Below, piece after piece: positions 10,317-19,815 of a stretch of 64,000 nt of DNA; position 1 is the first letter of the stretch; every line of letters begins with the position of its first letter. The position numbers and the translations under genes are program-made. The notes below the pieces were generated by a model that was not told where the DNA came from, made no database searches, and saw only the letters and a list, made by a program, of their open reading frames with translations. The stretch is taken from the NCBI GenBank assembly GCA_013214945.1, contig JABSRT010000027.1, forward strand, positions 1-64,000. The letters run 5' to 3'. Source of the DNA: Gammaproteobacteria bacterium (lineage in GTDB: Bacteria > Pseudomonadota > Gammaproteobacteria > Enterobacterales > Psychrobiaceae).

Positions 10317-11027
10317 ATGAAAAAATTATTCTCAATTTATCGCTACAATCCTGACGTTGATAGCAAGCCTTACATGAAAGACTACACGTTAGAAATCGAA
10401 GACGGTTCTGACATGATGGTATTAGATGCGTTGATTTTGTTAAAAGAACAAGATCCAACGTTATCATTCCGTCGTTCATGTCGTGAAGGTGTTTGTGGTA
10501 GTGATGGTGTTAACATGAACGGCAAAAATGGCCTGGCATGTATCACGCCATTATCAGACCTTAAAGGTGAAAAAGTTGTGTTGCGTCCGTTACCTGGTTT
10601 ACCAGTTATTCGTGACATCATCATCGACATGAGCCAATTTTATACGCAGTATGAAAAGGTTAAACCTTACCTGATTAATGACGGTAAGAATCCACCGGCA
10701 CGTGAGCATTTGCAAACGGTTGAAGAACGAGACAAGTTAGATGGCTTATACGAGTGTATTTTATGTGCTTGTTGTTCAACTTCTTGTCCATCGTTTTGGT
10801 GGAATCCAGATAAGTTCATCGGGCCTGCTGGGTTACTTCATGCGTACCGCTTCTTAATTGATAGTCGCGATACAGCAACAGAAGAGCGTTTGAGCAATCT
10901 TGATGATGCATTTAGTGTATTCCGTTGTCACGGTATCATGAACTGTGTAAGTGTATGTCCTAAAGGGTTAAATCCTACTAAGGCCATTGGTCATATTAAA
11001 TCTATGTTGTTAAACCGAGCGGTTTAA
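10317..11027 (+). CDS. sdhB: succinate dehydrogenase iron-sulfur subunit
   Basis: The 236-residue product starts at the ATG at 10317 (MKKLFSIYRYNPD), with AAGGAG directly upstream. A longer frame from 10245 lies inside sdhA and is rejected. Three cluster motifs are visible: SCREGVCGSDG with a later Cys for [2Fe-2S], CILCACCSTSCP for [4Fe-4S] and CHGIMNCVSVCPKG for [3Fe-4S]. It wires electrons from the SdhA flavin to the SdhCD quinone site. A terminator-like hairpin follows before sucA. Confidence 0.97.
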   Translation: MKKLFSIYRYNPDVDSKPYMKDYTLEIEDGSDMMVLDALILLKEQDPTLSFRRSCREGVCGSDGVNMNGKNGLACITPLSDLKGEKVVLRPLPGLPVIRDIIIDMSQFYTQYEKVKPYLINDGKNPPAREHLQTVEERDKLDGLYECILCACCSTSCPSFWWNPDKFIGPAGLLHAYRFLIDSRDTATEERLSNLDDAFSVFRCHGIMNCVSVCPKGLNPTKAIGHIKSMLLNRAV

Positions 11028-11070
11028 CATTATGGACCTTGATCAAGCACTAAAAGCATAAAAGATATAG

Positions 11071-11103
11071 AGCCATACTCTCACAAGGGAGTGTGGCTTT
11101 TTT
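11071..11103 (+). terminator. hairpin with T-tract between sdhB and sucA
   Basis: AGCCATACTCTC and GGGAGTGTGGCT pair with two G-U pairs around an ACAA loop, and a TTTTTT run follows. This can end or attenuate sdhCDAB transcription before sucA, so sucA may also have its own promoter within 11104-11240. Confidence 0.85.
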
Positions 11104-11248
11104 CGTATTAGACATAACAGTTGTAAACATTATGTTGTTAATACGTTAGGTTATTGAAAAGTGTAATTGGGTGACTTAGAATGTTTTTCTATAACAACAT
11201 TCAAAGTCATAACTATTAAAATAGCGTTTTTATAAAAAAGGGCAAAAA

Positions 11249-14065
11249 ATGCATGAAGGCATAATGAAGACGTGGTTAGAGTCGTCTCATCTGGCTGGTG
11301 CTAATGCAAGCTACATAGAAGGGATGTATGAAGCATATCTTGAAGATGAAACTGCTGTTTCAGACGAGTGGCGAACTGTTTTTGAACAGTTAGCTGTTAG
11401 TCCTGAAAGTAGTGACGTTCAAGATGTAAATCATACCAAAATTCGTGATTACTTCCGCCGAGCAGCAAAAGAGACCCGTGGTGGTCCAGCGAGCGAAATT
11501 GATCCGCAAACGGCTTCTAAGCAAGTAAAAGTACTACAGATGATCAACGCCTATCGTTTCCGCGGTCATCAACACGCCAACCTTGATCCATTAGGATTGT
11601 GGCAGCGTGACAAGGTAGCTGAGTTAAATCCAGCATTTCACTCATTAACTCAAGACGATATGGATACCGAGTTTAACGTTGGTTCTTTTGCTGTTGGCAA
11701 AGAATCGATGAAACTTCGTGATCTTCATAACGCGCTTGAACAAACGTACTGTGGCAGTGTCGGTGTGGAATATATGCACATTACCGATACCGATGAGAAG
11801 CGATGGCTACAGCAGCAGTTTGAGTCAGTACAAAGTAATCCCGCGTACAGCAAAGATGAAAAACTCCGTTTCTTAGCAGGCTTAACAGCAGCCGAAGGTA
11901 TTGAAAAATATGTCGGTGCTAAATTTCCTGGTGCAAAACGTTTTTCTCTTGAAGGCGGCGGTGCACTTATCCCGATGTTACGCGAGATTTTATACAAAGC
12001 TGGCGAACATGGCGCGAAAGAAATCGTATTGGGCATGGCACATCGTGGCCGTTTGAACGTCCTGGTTAACTTGCTGGGTAAAAAACCGTCGGAATTATTC
12101 GATGAGTTTGCCGGCACCCATGACGAAGTGCATGGTTCTGGTGACGTTAAATATCACCAAGGTTTCTCGGCCGATTATGAAACTCCCCATGGTGCATTGC
12201 ACGTGGCACTCGCTTTTAATCCATCGCATCTTGAAATCGTTAACCCTGTTGTTATCGGTAGTGTTCGCGCGCGTCAAGACAGATTAGAGTGTAAAGATGG
12301 CAAGTTAGTGATGCCAATTACCATTCATGGTGATAGTGCTATTGCAGGTCAGGGCGTGGTACAAGAGACATTTAATATGTCTCAAACCCGTGGTTTTAAG
12401 GTCGGTGGTACGATTCGTATCGTGATCAATAACCAAGTTGGTTTTACCACCAATAACCCAGAAGATATCCGTTCAACGATGTATTGTACTGATATTGCGA
12501 AAATGGTCCAGGCACCAATTTTCCACGTCAATGGTGATGATCCTGAAGCGGTTGCTTTTGTGTCACGCATTGCGGTTGATTATCGTAACAAGTTTAAGCG
12601 CGATGTCGTGATTGACTTGGTTTGTTATCGCCGCCATGGCCATAACGAAGCTGATGAGCCAAATGCAACACAGCCGTTGATGTATCAGAAAATTAAACGT
12701 CATCCTACCCCGCGTAAGATCTATGCAGACAAGTTACTGGCCGCCAATTTGGTTGAGCAAGCGGATTTGTCGAGTATGATTAATGATTACCGTGACCGTT
12801 TAGATCACGGTGATTGTGTGGTTGATGAATGGCGTCCAATGACGTTGCATTCAACCGATTGGGCACCTTACATTGGTCATGATTGGGACATTCCTTATGA
12901 TGCAACGCTGCCACTTGATAAAGTGACTGAGCTTGCCCATAAAATGTGTCACTACCCAGCAGAACACAAGCTGCAATCGCGGGTCGCTAAAATCTATAAC
13001 GATCGTGTCACTATGGCTAATGGTGATAAAGCGGTTGATTGGGGTTTTGCTGAAAACTTGGCATATGCCACGATCCTTGATGAAGGTACAAATATTCGTT
13101 TGATCGGTCAAGACAGTGCGCGTGGAACATTCTTCCACCGTCATGCTGTATTGCATAATCAAGAAGATGCCAGCACCTATACGCCACTGAAAAACTTATC
13201 TGAAAATCAAGGTAAGTTTAGACTGTTCGATTCAGTATTATCTGAAAATTCAGTGGTGGCATTCGAGTACGGCTATACCACAGCAGAGCCAGCTGGTTTA
13301 AATATCTGGGAAGCGCAATTTGGCGATTTCGCTAACTGTGCTCAAGTAGTATTTGATCAGTTTATTTCATCTGGTGAGCAGAAGTGGGGCCGTTTATGTG
13401 GTCTAACTATGTTACTACCACACGGTTATGAAGGCCAAGGTCCTGAGCATTCATCAGCCCGTTTAGAGCGTTTCTTACAGCTGTGTGCTAATCATAATAT
13501 GCAGGTTGTTGTGCCATCAACACCAGCACAGATTTATCACATGTTGCGTCGTCAGGTTGTACGCCCAATGCGTCGTCCGTTAGTGGTTATGACACCGAAA
13601 TCGCTATTACGTCATCCGTTATGTACTTCAACGCTTGAAGAGCTAGCGAGCGGTACGTTCCAAAACGTGATTGGTGAAATCGACGATCTTGACCCTAAAC
13701 AGGTTAAGCGCATCGTATTCTGTAGCGGTAAGGTTTATTACGAACTGCTGCAAAAACGTCGTGAGAATAATCAGACTGATGTCGCGATTATCCGAATTGA
13801 GCAGCTTTATCCGTTCCCACATGAAGAAGTGACGACGTTGCTAGAGCAATATGCTCATGTTACTGATTACGTCTGGTGTCAAGAAGAACCACAAAACCAG
13901 GGCGCTTGGTATTGTAGCCAACATCATTTCTGGAACGCGATTCCGCAAGGGTCACAGTTGACTTATGCTGGTCGTGAAGCATCAGCAGCACCGGCTTGTG
14001 GTTATCCTGCAATGCATAAATTACAACAAGCAGCGCTGATCGCTTCAGCTCTAACTACTAAATAA
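11249..14065 (+). CDS. sucA: 2-oxoglutarate dehydrogenase E1 component
   Basis: This 938-residue, thiamine-diphosphate-dependent subunit decarboxylates 2-oxoglutarate and transfers the succinyl group to the lipoyl arm of SucB. The N-terminal segment MKTWLESSHLAGANASYIE is the conserved peripheral segment that contacts E2. VLGMAHRGRLNVL, the ThDP/Mg region around HGDSAIAGQGVVQE, and the C-terminal transketolase-like part with YEGQGPEHSSAR are present. The chosen ATG at 11249 follows AAAAGGGC. A shorter start at MKTW is possible. No E3 (lpd) gene is in the cluster, as usual when lpd is shared with pyruvate dehydrogenase. Confidence 0.97.
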   Translation: MHEGIMKTWLESSHLAGANASYIEGMYEAYLEDETAVSDEWRTVFEQLAVSPESSDVQDVNHTKIRDYFRRAAKETRGGPASEIDPQTASKQVKVLQMINAYRFRGHQHANLDPLGLWQRDKVAELNPAFHSLTQDDMDTEFNVGSFAVGKESMKLRDLHNALEQTYCGSVGVEYMHITDTDEKRWLQQQFESVQSNPAYSKDEKLRFLAGLTAAEGIEKYVGAKFPGAKRFSLEGGGALIPMLREILYKAGEHGAKEIVLGMAHRGRLNVLVNLLGKKPSELFDEFAGTHDEVHGSGDVKYHQGFSADYETPHGALHVALAFNPSHLEIVNPVVIGSVRARQDRLECKDGKLVMPITIHGDSAIAGQGVVQETFNMSQTRGFKVGGTIRIVINNQVGFTTNNPEDIRSTMYCTDIAKMVQAPIFHVNGDDPEAVAFVSRIAVDYRNKFKRDVVIDLVCYRRHGHNEADEPNATQPLMYQKIKRHPTPRKIYADKLLAANLVEQADLSSMINDYRDRLDHGDCVVDEWRPMTLHSTDWAPYIGHDWDIPYDATLPLDKVTELAHKMCHYPAEHKLQSRVAKIYNDRVTMANGDKAVDWGFAENLAYATILDEGTNIRLIGQDSARGTFFHRHAVLHNQEDASTYTPLKNLSENQGKFRLFDSVLSENSVVAFEYGYTTAEPAGLNIWEAQFGDFANCAQVVFDQFISSGEQKWGRLCGLTMLLPHGYEGQGPEHSSARLERFLQLCANHNMQVVVPSTPAQIYHMLRRQVVRPMRRPLVVMTPKSLLRHPLCTSTLEELASGTFQNVIGEIDDLDPKQVKRIVFCSGKVYYELLQKRRENNQTDVAIIRIEQLYPFPHEEVTTLLEQYAHVTDYVWCQEEPQNQGAWYCSQHHFWNAIPQGSQLTYAGREASAAPACGYPAMHKLQQAALIASALTTK

Positions 14066-14078
14066 GTGCTGCGGCACA

Positions 14079-14126
14079 CCTAAGTTTGGTTTAGTGATTG
14101 AAAACAATTGCTAAACCTGGCTTAGG
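14079..14126 (+). other. long imperfect hairpin between sucA and sucB
   Basis: CCTAAGTTTGGTTTAG with its following bases pairs with CTAAACCTGGCTTAGG around an AAAA loop (arms 14079-14100 and 14105-14126). There is no T-tract, so it looks like an mRNA processing or stability structure between the two genes, not a terminator. Confidence 0.6.
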
Positions 14127-14155
14127 TCGATTACTTAAATTTAAGGGAAAAATCG

Positions 14156-15346
14156 ATGAATATCGAAATTAAGGTTCCTGTATTACCTGAATCAGTGGCA
14201 GACGCATCAATTGCAACATGGCACGTAAAAGTCGGTGATTTTGTATCACGTGATGATAACTTAGTTGATATCGAAACAGACAAAGTAGTACTAGAAGTAC
14301 CAGCACCAGACAACGGTGTAATTATTGAAATTCGTGAAGACGAAGGTGCAACCGTATTAGGTGAGCACGTTATTGCTATTCTTAAACCTGGCCCAGTAGC
14401 GGGTCAAGAAGTATCTAACGATACAACTGCTTCAACTGTTGCGCCTGCGGCGGATCAAGAAGCTAGCGACGCACTTAGCCCGTCAGTACGCCGTTTATTA
14501 TCAGAGCACAAATTGTCAGCCGATAAAATCAAAGGCACTGGTGTTGGTGGTCGTTTAACTAAAGAAGACGTTGAAGCTTTCATCAAAACTGCTTCAGCTC
14601 CAGCTGCTGCACCTGTAGCTGCGGCTCCTGTAGTTGATTTAGGCGCACGTTCACAAAAACGTGTACCAATGACTCGTTTGCGTAAAACAATTGCTAAGCG
14701 TTTACTGCAAGCAACTAACGATACAGCTATGTTGACGACGTTTAACGAAATCAACATGAAGCCAATCATGGATCTTCGTGCGCAATACAAAGATGCCTTT
14801 GAAAAGCGTCACGATACTCGTTTAGGCTTTATGTCGTTTTACGTTAAAGCGGTTACAGAAGCGCTTAAACGCTTCCCTGGCGTTAATGCTTCAATCGATG
14901 GCGATGATATTGTTTATCATAACTTCTTCGACGTCAGCATTGCGGTATCAACTCCTCGTGGTCTGGTTACGCCAGTATTACGTGATACTGATCAGATGAG
15001 CATGGCTGACATCGAAAAGAAAATTCGTGAGTTGGCAATCAAAGGTCGAGATGGTAAGTTAACTGTTGACGAAATGACCGGTGGTAATTTCACCATCACT
15101 AATGGTGGTGTGTTCGGTTCTTTGATCTCAACCCCTATTATTAACCTGCCACAAAGTGCTATCTTAGGCATGCACAAAATCCAAGATCGCCCAATGGCGG
15201 TTGACGGTAAAGTAGAAATTTTACCAATGATGTACTTAGCCCTGTCTTACGATCACCGTATTGTTGACGGCAAAGAATCAGTTGGCTTCTTAGTAACGAT
15301 TAAAGAGTTACTTGAAGATCCAGCTCGTTTATTACTTGACGTATAA
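14156..15346 (+). CDS. sucB: 2-oxoglutarate dehydrogenase E2, dihydrolipoyl succinyltransferase
   Basis: This 396-residue core subunit moves the succinyl group from lipoamide to CoA. The N-terminal lipoyl domain carries the modified lysine in [11 protein letters not shown] (near residue 43). An Ala/Pro-rich linker precedes the peripheral-subunit-binding domain ([20 protein letters not shown] and [12 protein letters not shown], about residues 110-145). After a second Ala/Pro linker, the catalytic domain ends with [12 protein letters not shown], which holds the active-site His and Asp. It follows sucA by 90 nt with a hairpin in the gap. It works with SucA and a lipoamide dehydrogenase encoded elsewhere. 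Confidence 0.97.
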   Translation: MNIEIKVPVLPESVADASIATWHVKVGDFVSRDDNLVDIETDKVVLEVPAPDNGVIIEIREDEGATVLGEHVIAILKPGPVAGQEVSNDTTASTVAPAADQEASDALSPSVRRLLSEHKLSADKIKGTGVGGRLTKEDVEAFIKTASAPAAAPVAAAPVVDLGARSQKRVPMTRLRKTIAKRLLQATNDTAMLTTFNEINMKPIMDLRAQYKDAFEKRHDTRLGFMSFYVKAVTEALKRFPGVNASIDGDDIVYHNFFDVSIAVSTPRGLVTPVLRDTDQMSMADIEKKIRELAIKGRDGKLTVDEMTGGNFTITNGGVFGSLISTPIINLPQSAILGMHKIQDRPMAVDGKVEILPMMYLALSYDHRIVDGKESVGFLVTIKELLEDPARLLLDV

Positions 15347-15398
15347 ACGATTTATACAATTTCCTTAATTATATGATCTTGCTGTGCGACGTAAGAAA

Positions 15399-15412
15399 CG
15401 ACGTTATCGTCG
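15399..15412 (+). other. small hairpin after sucB
   Basis: CGACG-TTAT-CGTCG forms a short hairpin followed by ATTTT. It is weak as a terminator but may attenuate reading into sucC. Confidence 0.35.
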
Positions 15413-15554
15413 ATTTTAACGAGTACAGTATGGTCAGTAATTAAAAGGAAAAAGTATTACATATTAGAAGAGCCAAAAGTTTAGTAGTGGATGTATTAGA
15501 AGTGTAGCTAGACAAGTAGTAGAGAATTGGCCCTTGTAACAGGTGCTATGGTTG

Positions 15555-15572
15555 CCAAACCTTTGGGTTTGG
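15555..15572 (+). other. hairpin upstream of sucC
   Basis: CCAAACC and GGTTTGG form a 7-bp stem with a short loop about 36 nt before the sucC start. Its position suggests a role in mRNA processing or translation control between sucB and sucC. No T-tract follows. Confidence 0.4.
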
Positions 15573-15607
15573 TTTGAAGTATTTAACTAACGGAATGGAA
15601 AATCATC

Positions 15608-16774
15608 ATGAATTTGCATGAGTATCAAGCGAAGCAGTTATTCGCAGAATATGGTTTACCGGTATCTGAAGGGTTCGCGTGCGACACCCCTCAAGAGGCT
15701 GCAGAAGCGGCCGACAAAATTGGCGGAGATACCTGGGTTGTTAAAACCCAAGTACACGCTGGTGGACGCGGCAAAGCTGGCGGCGTTAAGCTGGTAAAAT
15801 CAAAGGAAGAGATAAAAGAATTTGCCCAACACTGGTTAGGAAAAAATTTAGTTACGTATCAGACAGATGAAAAAGGTCAGCCTGTTTCAAAGATCTTAGT
15901 TGAGAGCTGTACCGATATCGCTAACGAATTATACCTAGGCGCTGTTGTTGACCGTGGCACTCGTAAAGTTGTATTTATGGCATCTACTGAAGGCGGGGTT
16001 GATATTGAAACCGTTGCTGAAGAAACACCAGAACTAATACACAAAGCCACGATTGATCCGTTAGTTGGTCCTCAAGCATACCAAGCACGTGAGCTGGGTT
16101 TCAAGTTGGGTCTTAATCCGACTCAAATGAAGCAATTTGTGAAGATCTTTATGGGTCTGGCCAAAATGTTCAACGACTTTGATTTTGCACTACTTGAAAT
16201 CAACCCATTAGTTATTACAGATGAAGGCAATTTACATTGTCTTGATGGCAAAATAGGCATCGATGGCAACGCGTTATACCGTCAACCTAAAATCCGCGCA
16301 ATGCACGATCCTTCGCAAGAAGATGAACGTGAAGCTCATGCAGCACAATGGGAGCTAAACTACGTAGCTCTTGATGGTACTGTTGGTTGTATGGTTAACG
16401 GTGCAGGCCTGGCGATGGGCACGATGGATATCGTCAACCTTCATGGTGGCAAGCCCGCTAACTTCCTAGATGTTGGGGGCGGCGCGAACAAAGAACGTGT
16501 TTCTGAAGCATTCAAGATTATTTTGTCTGACGAAAACGTTAAAGCTGTTTTAGTTAACATCTTTGGCGGAATCGTTCGTTGTGACATGATTGCTGAAGGT
16601 ATCATTGGCGCTGTTAAGGAAGTTGGCGTTAAGGTTCCTGTTGTTGTTCGTTTAGAAGGTACCAACGCTGAACTAGGTAGAGAAGTGCTTAAAAACTCAG
16701 GTCTAGACATCATCGCGGCTGAGTCATTAACCGACGCTGCACAAAAAGTTGTTGCTGCTGCGGAGGGCAAATAA
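15608..16774 (+). CDS. sucC: succinyl-CoA synthetase (ADP-forming) beta subunit
   Basis: This 388-residue ATP-grasp subunit pairs with SucD to make ATP (or GTP) from succinyl-CoA. It starts [19 protein letters not shown], the conserved family N-terminus, after a purine-rich [25 protein letters not shown] is the nucleotide-binding loop, [10 protein letters not shown] the Mg-binding segment and [16 protein letters not shown] the phosphate-binding power-helix region. The stop overlaps the sucD start in ATAATG. Confidence 0.98.
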   Translation: MNLHEYQAKQLFAEYGLPVSEGFACDTPQEAAEAADKIGGDTWVVKTQVHAGGRGKAGGVKLVKSKEEIKEFAQHWLGKNLVTYQTDEKGQPVSKILVESCTDIANELYLGAVVDRGTRKVVFMASTEGGVDIETVAEETPELIHKATIDPLVGPQAYQARELGFKLGLNPTQMKQFVKIFMGLAKMFNDFDFALLEINPLVITDEGNLHCLDGKIGIDGNALYRQPKIRAMHDPSQEDEREAHAAQWELNYVALDGTVGCMVNGAGLAMGTMDIVNLHGGKPANFLDVGGGANKERVSEAFKIILSDENVKAVLVNIFGGIVRCDMIAEGIIGAVKEVGVKVPVVVRLEGTNAELGREVLKNSGLDIIAAESLTDAAQKVVAAAEGK

Positions 16775-17646
16775 TGTCTGTATTAATTAATAAAGATACG
16801 AAAGTAATCTGTCAGGGTTTCACTGGTGGTCAAGGTACATTCCACTCTGAACAAGCGATGGAATACGGCACACAGATGGTTGGTGGCGTAAGCCCAGGCA
16901 AGGGTGGACAAGTTCACCTTGGTCTACCGGTATTTAATACCGTGCGTGAAGCCGTCGAAGTGACAGGTGCCACGGCAACTGTTATCTACGTGCCGGCGCC
17001 ATTTTGTAAAGATGCTATTTTAGAAGCTATCGATGCAGGCATTGAGCTAATCATCACCATTACTGAAGGCATTCCAACGCTCGATATGGTTGATGTTAAA
17101 GTTAAGCTTGAACAAACTGGCGTACGCATGATTGGTCCTAACTGCCCAGGTGTTATCACACCTGGTGAAAGTAAGATTGGGATCATGCCGGGCCATATCC
17201 ACAAGCCGGGTAAAGTAGGTATTGTATCGCGTTCAGGTACGCTTACTTATGAAGCGGTTAAGCAAACAACAGATGCTGGTTTCGGTCAGTCTACCTGTGT
17301 TGGCATTGGCGGCGACCCTATTCCTGGCTCTAACTTCATCGACATTTTGGAAATGTTTCAAAATGATCCACAGACTGAAGCAATCGTAATGATTGGTGAA
17401 ATCGGCGGTACCGCGGAAGAAGAAGCAGCAGAATATATCAAGCACCACGTGACCAAGCCTGTTGTTTCTTACATTGCTGGTGTTACTGCACCTGCAGGTA
17501 AGCGCATGGGCCACGCTGGCGCAATTATCGCTGGCGGTAAAGGTACTGCAGATGAGAAATTTGCTGCACTAGAAGCTGCTGGTGTTAAAACCGTACGCAG
17601 CCTTGCCGACATTGGTATCGCTCTTAAAGATAAAACCGGCTGGTAA
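16774..17646 (+). CDS. sucD: succinyl-CoA synthetase alpha subunit
   Basis: This 290-residue subunit binds CoA and carries the phosphohistidine. [15 protein letters not shown] is the CoA-binding Rossmann start. [20 protein letters not shown] and [11 protein letters not shown] are conserved, and [15 protein letters not shown] holds the phosphorylated His. The ATG overlaps the sucC stop by one base, indicating coupled translation. A strong terminator follows and closes the sdh-suc cluster. Confidence 0.98.
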   Translation: MSVLINKDTKVICQGFTGGQGTFHSEQAMEYGTQMVGGVSPGKGGQVHLGLPVFNTVREAVEVTGATATVIYVPAPFCKDAILEAIDAGIELIITITEGIPTLDMVDVKVKLEQTGVRMIGPNCPGVITPGESKIGIMPGHIHKPGKVGIVSRSGTLTYEAVKQTTDAGFGQSTCVGIGGDPIPGSNFIDILEMFQNDPQTEAIVMIGEIGGTAEEEAAEYIKHHVTKPVVSYIAGVTAPAGKRMGHAGAIIAGGKGTADEKFAALEAAGVKTVRSLADIGIALKDKTGW

Positions 17647-17670
17647 GCACAAGCTTATCTAGTTAGTTTT

Positions 17671-17695
17671 AAAAGCCCGCCTCGTGCGGGCTTTT
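17671..17695 (+). terminator. terminator of the suc cluster
   Basis: AAAAGCCCGC and GCGGGCTTTT form a GC-rich hairpin with a CTCGT loop and a T run. This is a clear intrinsic terminator after sucD. Confidence 0.93.
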
Positions 17696-17795
17696 TGTTG
17701 TTAGAAATAAAGTAATACCCATTTCATTCAATGAGCACAATGGTCTAGTTTTTGCTTAAGTATAGTAGTCGTCAATAATTTGAATGGAACTCTCT

Positions 17796-18482
17796 ATGCT
17801 CAGTAATATTAGTATGTACAATTCGCTGCTTGGCAACCAATCTGCGAATATCAACGCGTCAGAGCAACTTACTAAGATTGAAGAAGCTAAAGTTGTTGCC
17901 AATTCAGAGTTGCAAGAGCAAGGCAACCTGTCGCTTTCAACCAGAGCACAAAAGCTAAGCGCAATTACCAGTGAATTTTTTAGCGGTACATCATTTGCAT
18001 CTGTCGATACTGCTGGCCTAATTGACCGAGTTTATGAGTACGGTTTAATGTCTAACAAAGAGTATGCCACGCTTACGGATAACAACTATGGTATTGCAGA
18101 TACTACCGAGGACGAGCAAACATCGACCCAAAGCCTTAGTCAATATTTAACCGACTTAGATCAACGACTCAGTAATATTGACGATTATGAAGATTCAGAC
18201 AATAGTAGCGTTGTCGCGCTTAAGCAGGCTCTTGAGCACGCGAGTACTATATTTGATGATATTGAGCAGGCCAAAAAAGAGCCTAATTTTAAGTCCAATT
18301 TAGCAACCACCAAGCAAACGTTGACTGAACTGTTAAATAGCACCGCATTTAGCGAGATGGAGCTCAAGGACAAGGTCGACATGTCTAATACGATTAAAAC
18401 ACTCGATATCATTGATAAGATCAGCATTAATCGACTCGATAACCCAATGGTTAATAAATATATTAATATTGCTAACTATTAA
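17796..18482 (+). CDS. uncharacterized acidic protein
   Basis: I do not recognise a named family. From ATG 17796 (MLSNISMYNSLLGNQS) the product is 228 residues; an ATG at 17784 would add four. GGAAC about 6 nt upstream favours 17796. There is no signal peptide or membrane helix. The sequence is polar and acidic (TTEDEQTSTQ, DDYEDSDNSS), with mostly helix-forming residues and a Gln/Glu-rich first third. The segment SLSTRAQKLSAITSEFF and a following RVYEYGLMSNKEYATL look like a small helical module. It stands alone between the suc terminator and the csp gene. A cytoplasmic protein of unknown role is the honest call. Confidence 0.7.
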   Translation: MLSNISMYNSLLGNQSANINASEQLTKIEEAKVVANSELQEQGNLSLSTRAQKLSAITSEFFSGTSFASVDTAGLIDRVYEYGLMSNKEYATLTDNNYGIADTTEDEQTSTQSLSQYLTDLDQRLSNIDDYEDSDNSSVVALKQALEHASTIFDDIEQAKKEPNFKSNLATTKQTLTELLNSTAFSEMELKDKVDMSNTIKTLDIIDKISINRLDNPMVNKYINIANY

Positions 18483-18556
18483 TATCGTCCCAAGACCATC
18501 AGCACCAAAATTTTGCTAACCAGATCACTCATTTGGTCATTTAATGAACAGGGGTG

Positions 18557-18584
18557 TTGACTTGGTTAAATATTTGGTTATAAT
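18557..18584 (+). promoter_or_regulatory. sigma-70 promoter for the cold-shock gene
   Basis: TTGACT (18557-18562) and a perfect TATAAT (18579-18584) are separated by 16 bp. Transcription from here would give a leader of about 140 nt before the ATG at 18733, typical of cspA-type genes, where the leader controls mRNA stability and translation at low temperature. Confidence 0.75.
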
Positions 18585-18732
18585 TTGCCCAGCTTTAAGG
18601 CACCACCTATATTTATGGTTAAAACAACGATGTTCAATTTGCACTTCGTCCTGTTTTTATAAGTAATAGCACTTTCAGCACGTCAACCTCAACTGAGGTT
18701 ATAAAATTACTCTTTAATTAATAGGATTTATT

Positions 18733-18942
18733 ATGTCTAATACAACTACTGGTACTGTAAAATGGTTTAACGAAGCTAAAGGTTTTGGTTTCATCGAGCA
18801 AGCAAACGGTCCTGACGTTTTCGCTCACTTTAGTCAAATCAGCGGTGACGGTTTTAAAACATTAGCCGAAGGTCAAAAAGTTGAATTTGTAGTCGGTCAA
18901 GGCCAAAAAGGTCCACAAGCCGAGAACATCGTCGCGCTATAA
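18733..18942 (+). CDS. cold-shock protein, CspA family
   Basis: This 69-residue single cold-shock domain binds single-stranded RNA and [20 protein letters not shown] contains the RNP1 motif KGFGFI, and DVFAHFSQI contains RNP2. It follows AATAGGA and a long 5' leader from a strong promoter. An intrinsic terminator lies 48 nt downstream. Which CspA paralogue it is (CspA, CspD, CspE and so on) cannot be fixed from this window. Confidence 0.97.
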   Translation: MSNTTTGTVKWFNEAKGFGFIEQANGPDVFAHFSQISGDGFKTLAEGQKVEFVVGQGQKGPQAENIVAL

Positions 18943-18990
18943 AGTGACAAGTTAGCATTGCGCTAACCACAGTAAATTACTGTCGATATT

Positions 18991-19021
18991 AAGGTAAGAC
19001 CTAACCGTCTTACCTTTTTTT
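18991..19021 (+). terminator. terminator of the cold-shock gene
   Basis: AAGGTAAGAC and GTCTTACCTT form a perfect 10-bp stem around CTAACC, followed by a run of T. Confidence 0.93.
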
Positions 19022-19043
19022 ATGGCAAAAAATCGATCCTATA

Positions 19044-19213
19044 ATAATACCAATTCCGATAATTAACTGATCATTCTTAACGGTTAAAACAAATGATAAC
19101 CGCGTTATTTATTTTCTATGTAGAATGACTACAGACGTATATAAATGCCTTGTTCTCATTCGTTTTTCCTCGATAATAAATTGGCCACTAATTTAACGGA
19201 ATTGGTATAATTA
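19044..19213. repeat. MITE-like element with ATACCAATTCCG ends
   Basis: The left end contains ATAATACCAATTCCGATAA. About 140 bp on, the inverted counterpart TTAACGGAATTGGTATAAT closes the element. The terminal inverted repeats match over about 15 bases. The roughly 170-bp interior codes for nothing. A degenerate relative of the end (AATACCAGTTCTATAATTGG) lies at about 19257-19276. Repeats with this end are, to my recollection, common in intergenic DNA of marine Gammaproteobacteria. Confidence 0.6.
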
Positions 19214-19293
19214 TTTTCTCGCCATTGCTCATTCAGCGTCTAGACCTCAATAATTTAATACCAGTTCTATAATTGGCTATACTCGAAGTGTAT

Positions 19294-19815
19294 TTATGAA
19301 ATGTTTTGTACTAAATATGGGCAATTAATAAATAATAAAGAGAGAAATATTACCGAACAGATCGTTGCTTTCCATGGGGTAAATAACGCAGGTTTTTGTT
19401 GCGTCCTTATTGCTGTTTCAATCGAACTTGGTTTACTGAGTAAGTAAACAATCACTAGCAAGATACTATAGGCTACCAGCAGGGTTAATGGGGTTGATTG
19501 GGTTGTTAATGCTACTATAACGACACTCGCTACCATTGAAGCCGTTGCCCAATACTTTGCTTTTATAGGTACAATTTGGTATTGAGTCCAAGCGGTTAAG
19601 TTACTGCCAAACTTAGGATGATTTAGCAACCAGTGCTTCATTCGTGAGGAAGAACGACTAAAACACGCCAAAGCGATAATGAAAAAAATAGTGGTCGGCA
19701 TTACTGGCAGCATAATGCCAATAATGCCGCATGCGACCATAATAATTCCAAGCGCTAAATATAAAGACTTTTTGCAGTGGTTGAGCTGTTGTTTTAAATC
19801 GATAAATGGCCGCAT
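19294..19815 (-). CDS. DUF454 (YbaN-like) inner-membrane protein
   Basis: The 173-residue protein matches the DUF454 pattern: GIIGIMLPVMPTTIFFIIAL in the first membrane segment, then CFSRSSSRMKHWLLNHPKFG. Further membrane helices follow (about residues 15-55 and 85-130). The C-terminus may include another helix. The family has no established function. Its start overlaps the stop of the heme oxygenase gene in TAATG, so the two are translationally coupled, and DUF454 genes are often seen beside heme or iron genes. That suggests a supporting role in heme/iron use, which is inference. Confidence 0.85.
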   Translation of the reverse strand: MRPFIDLKQQLNHCKKSLYLALGIIMVACGIIGIMLPVMPTTIFFIIALACFSRSSSRMKHWLLNHPKFGSNLTAWTQYQIVPIKAKYWATASMVASVVIVALTTQSTPLTLLVAYSILLVIVYLLSKPSSIETAIRTQQKPALFTPWKATICSVIFLSLLFINCPYLVQNIS

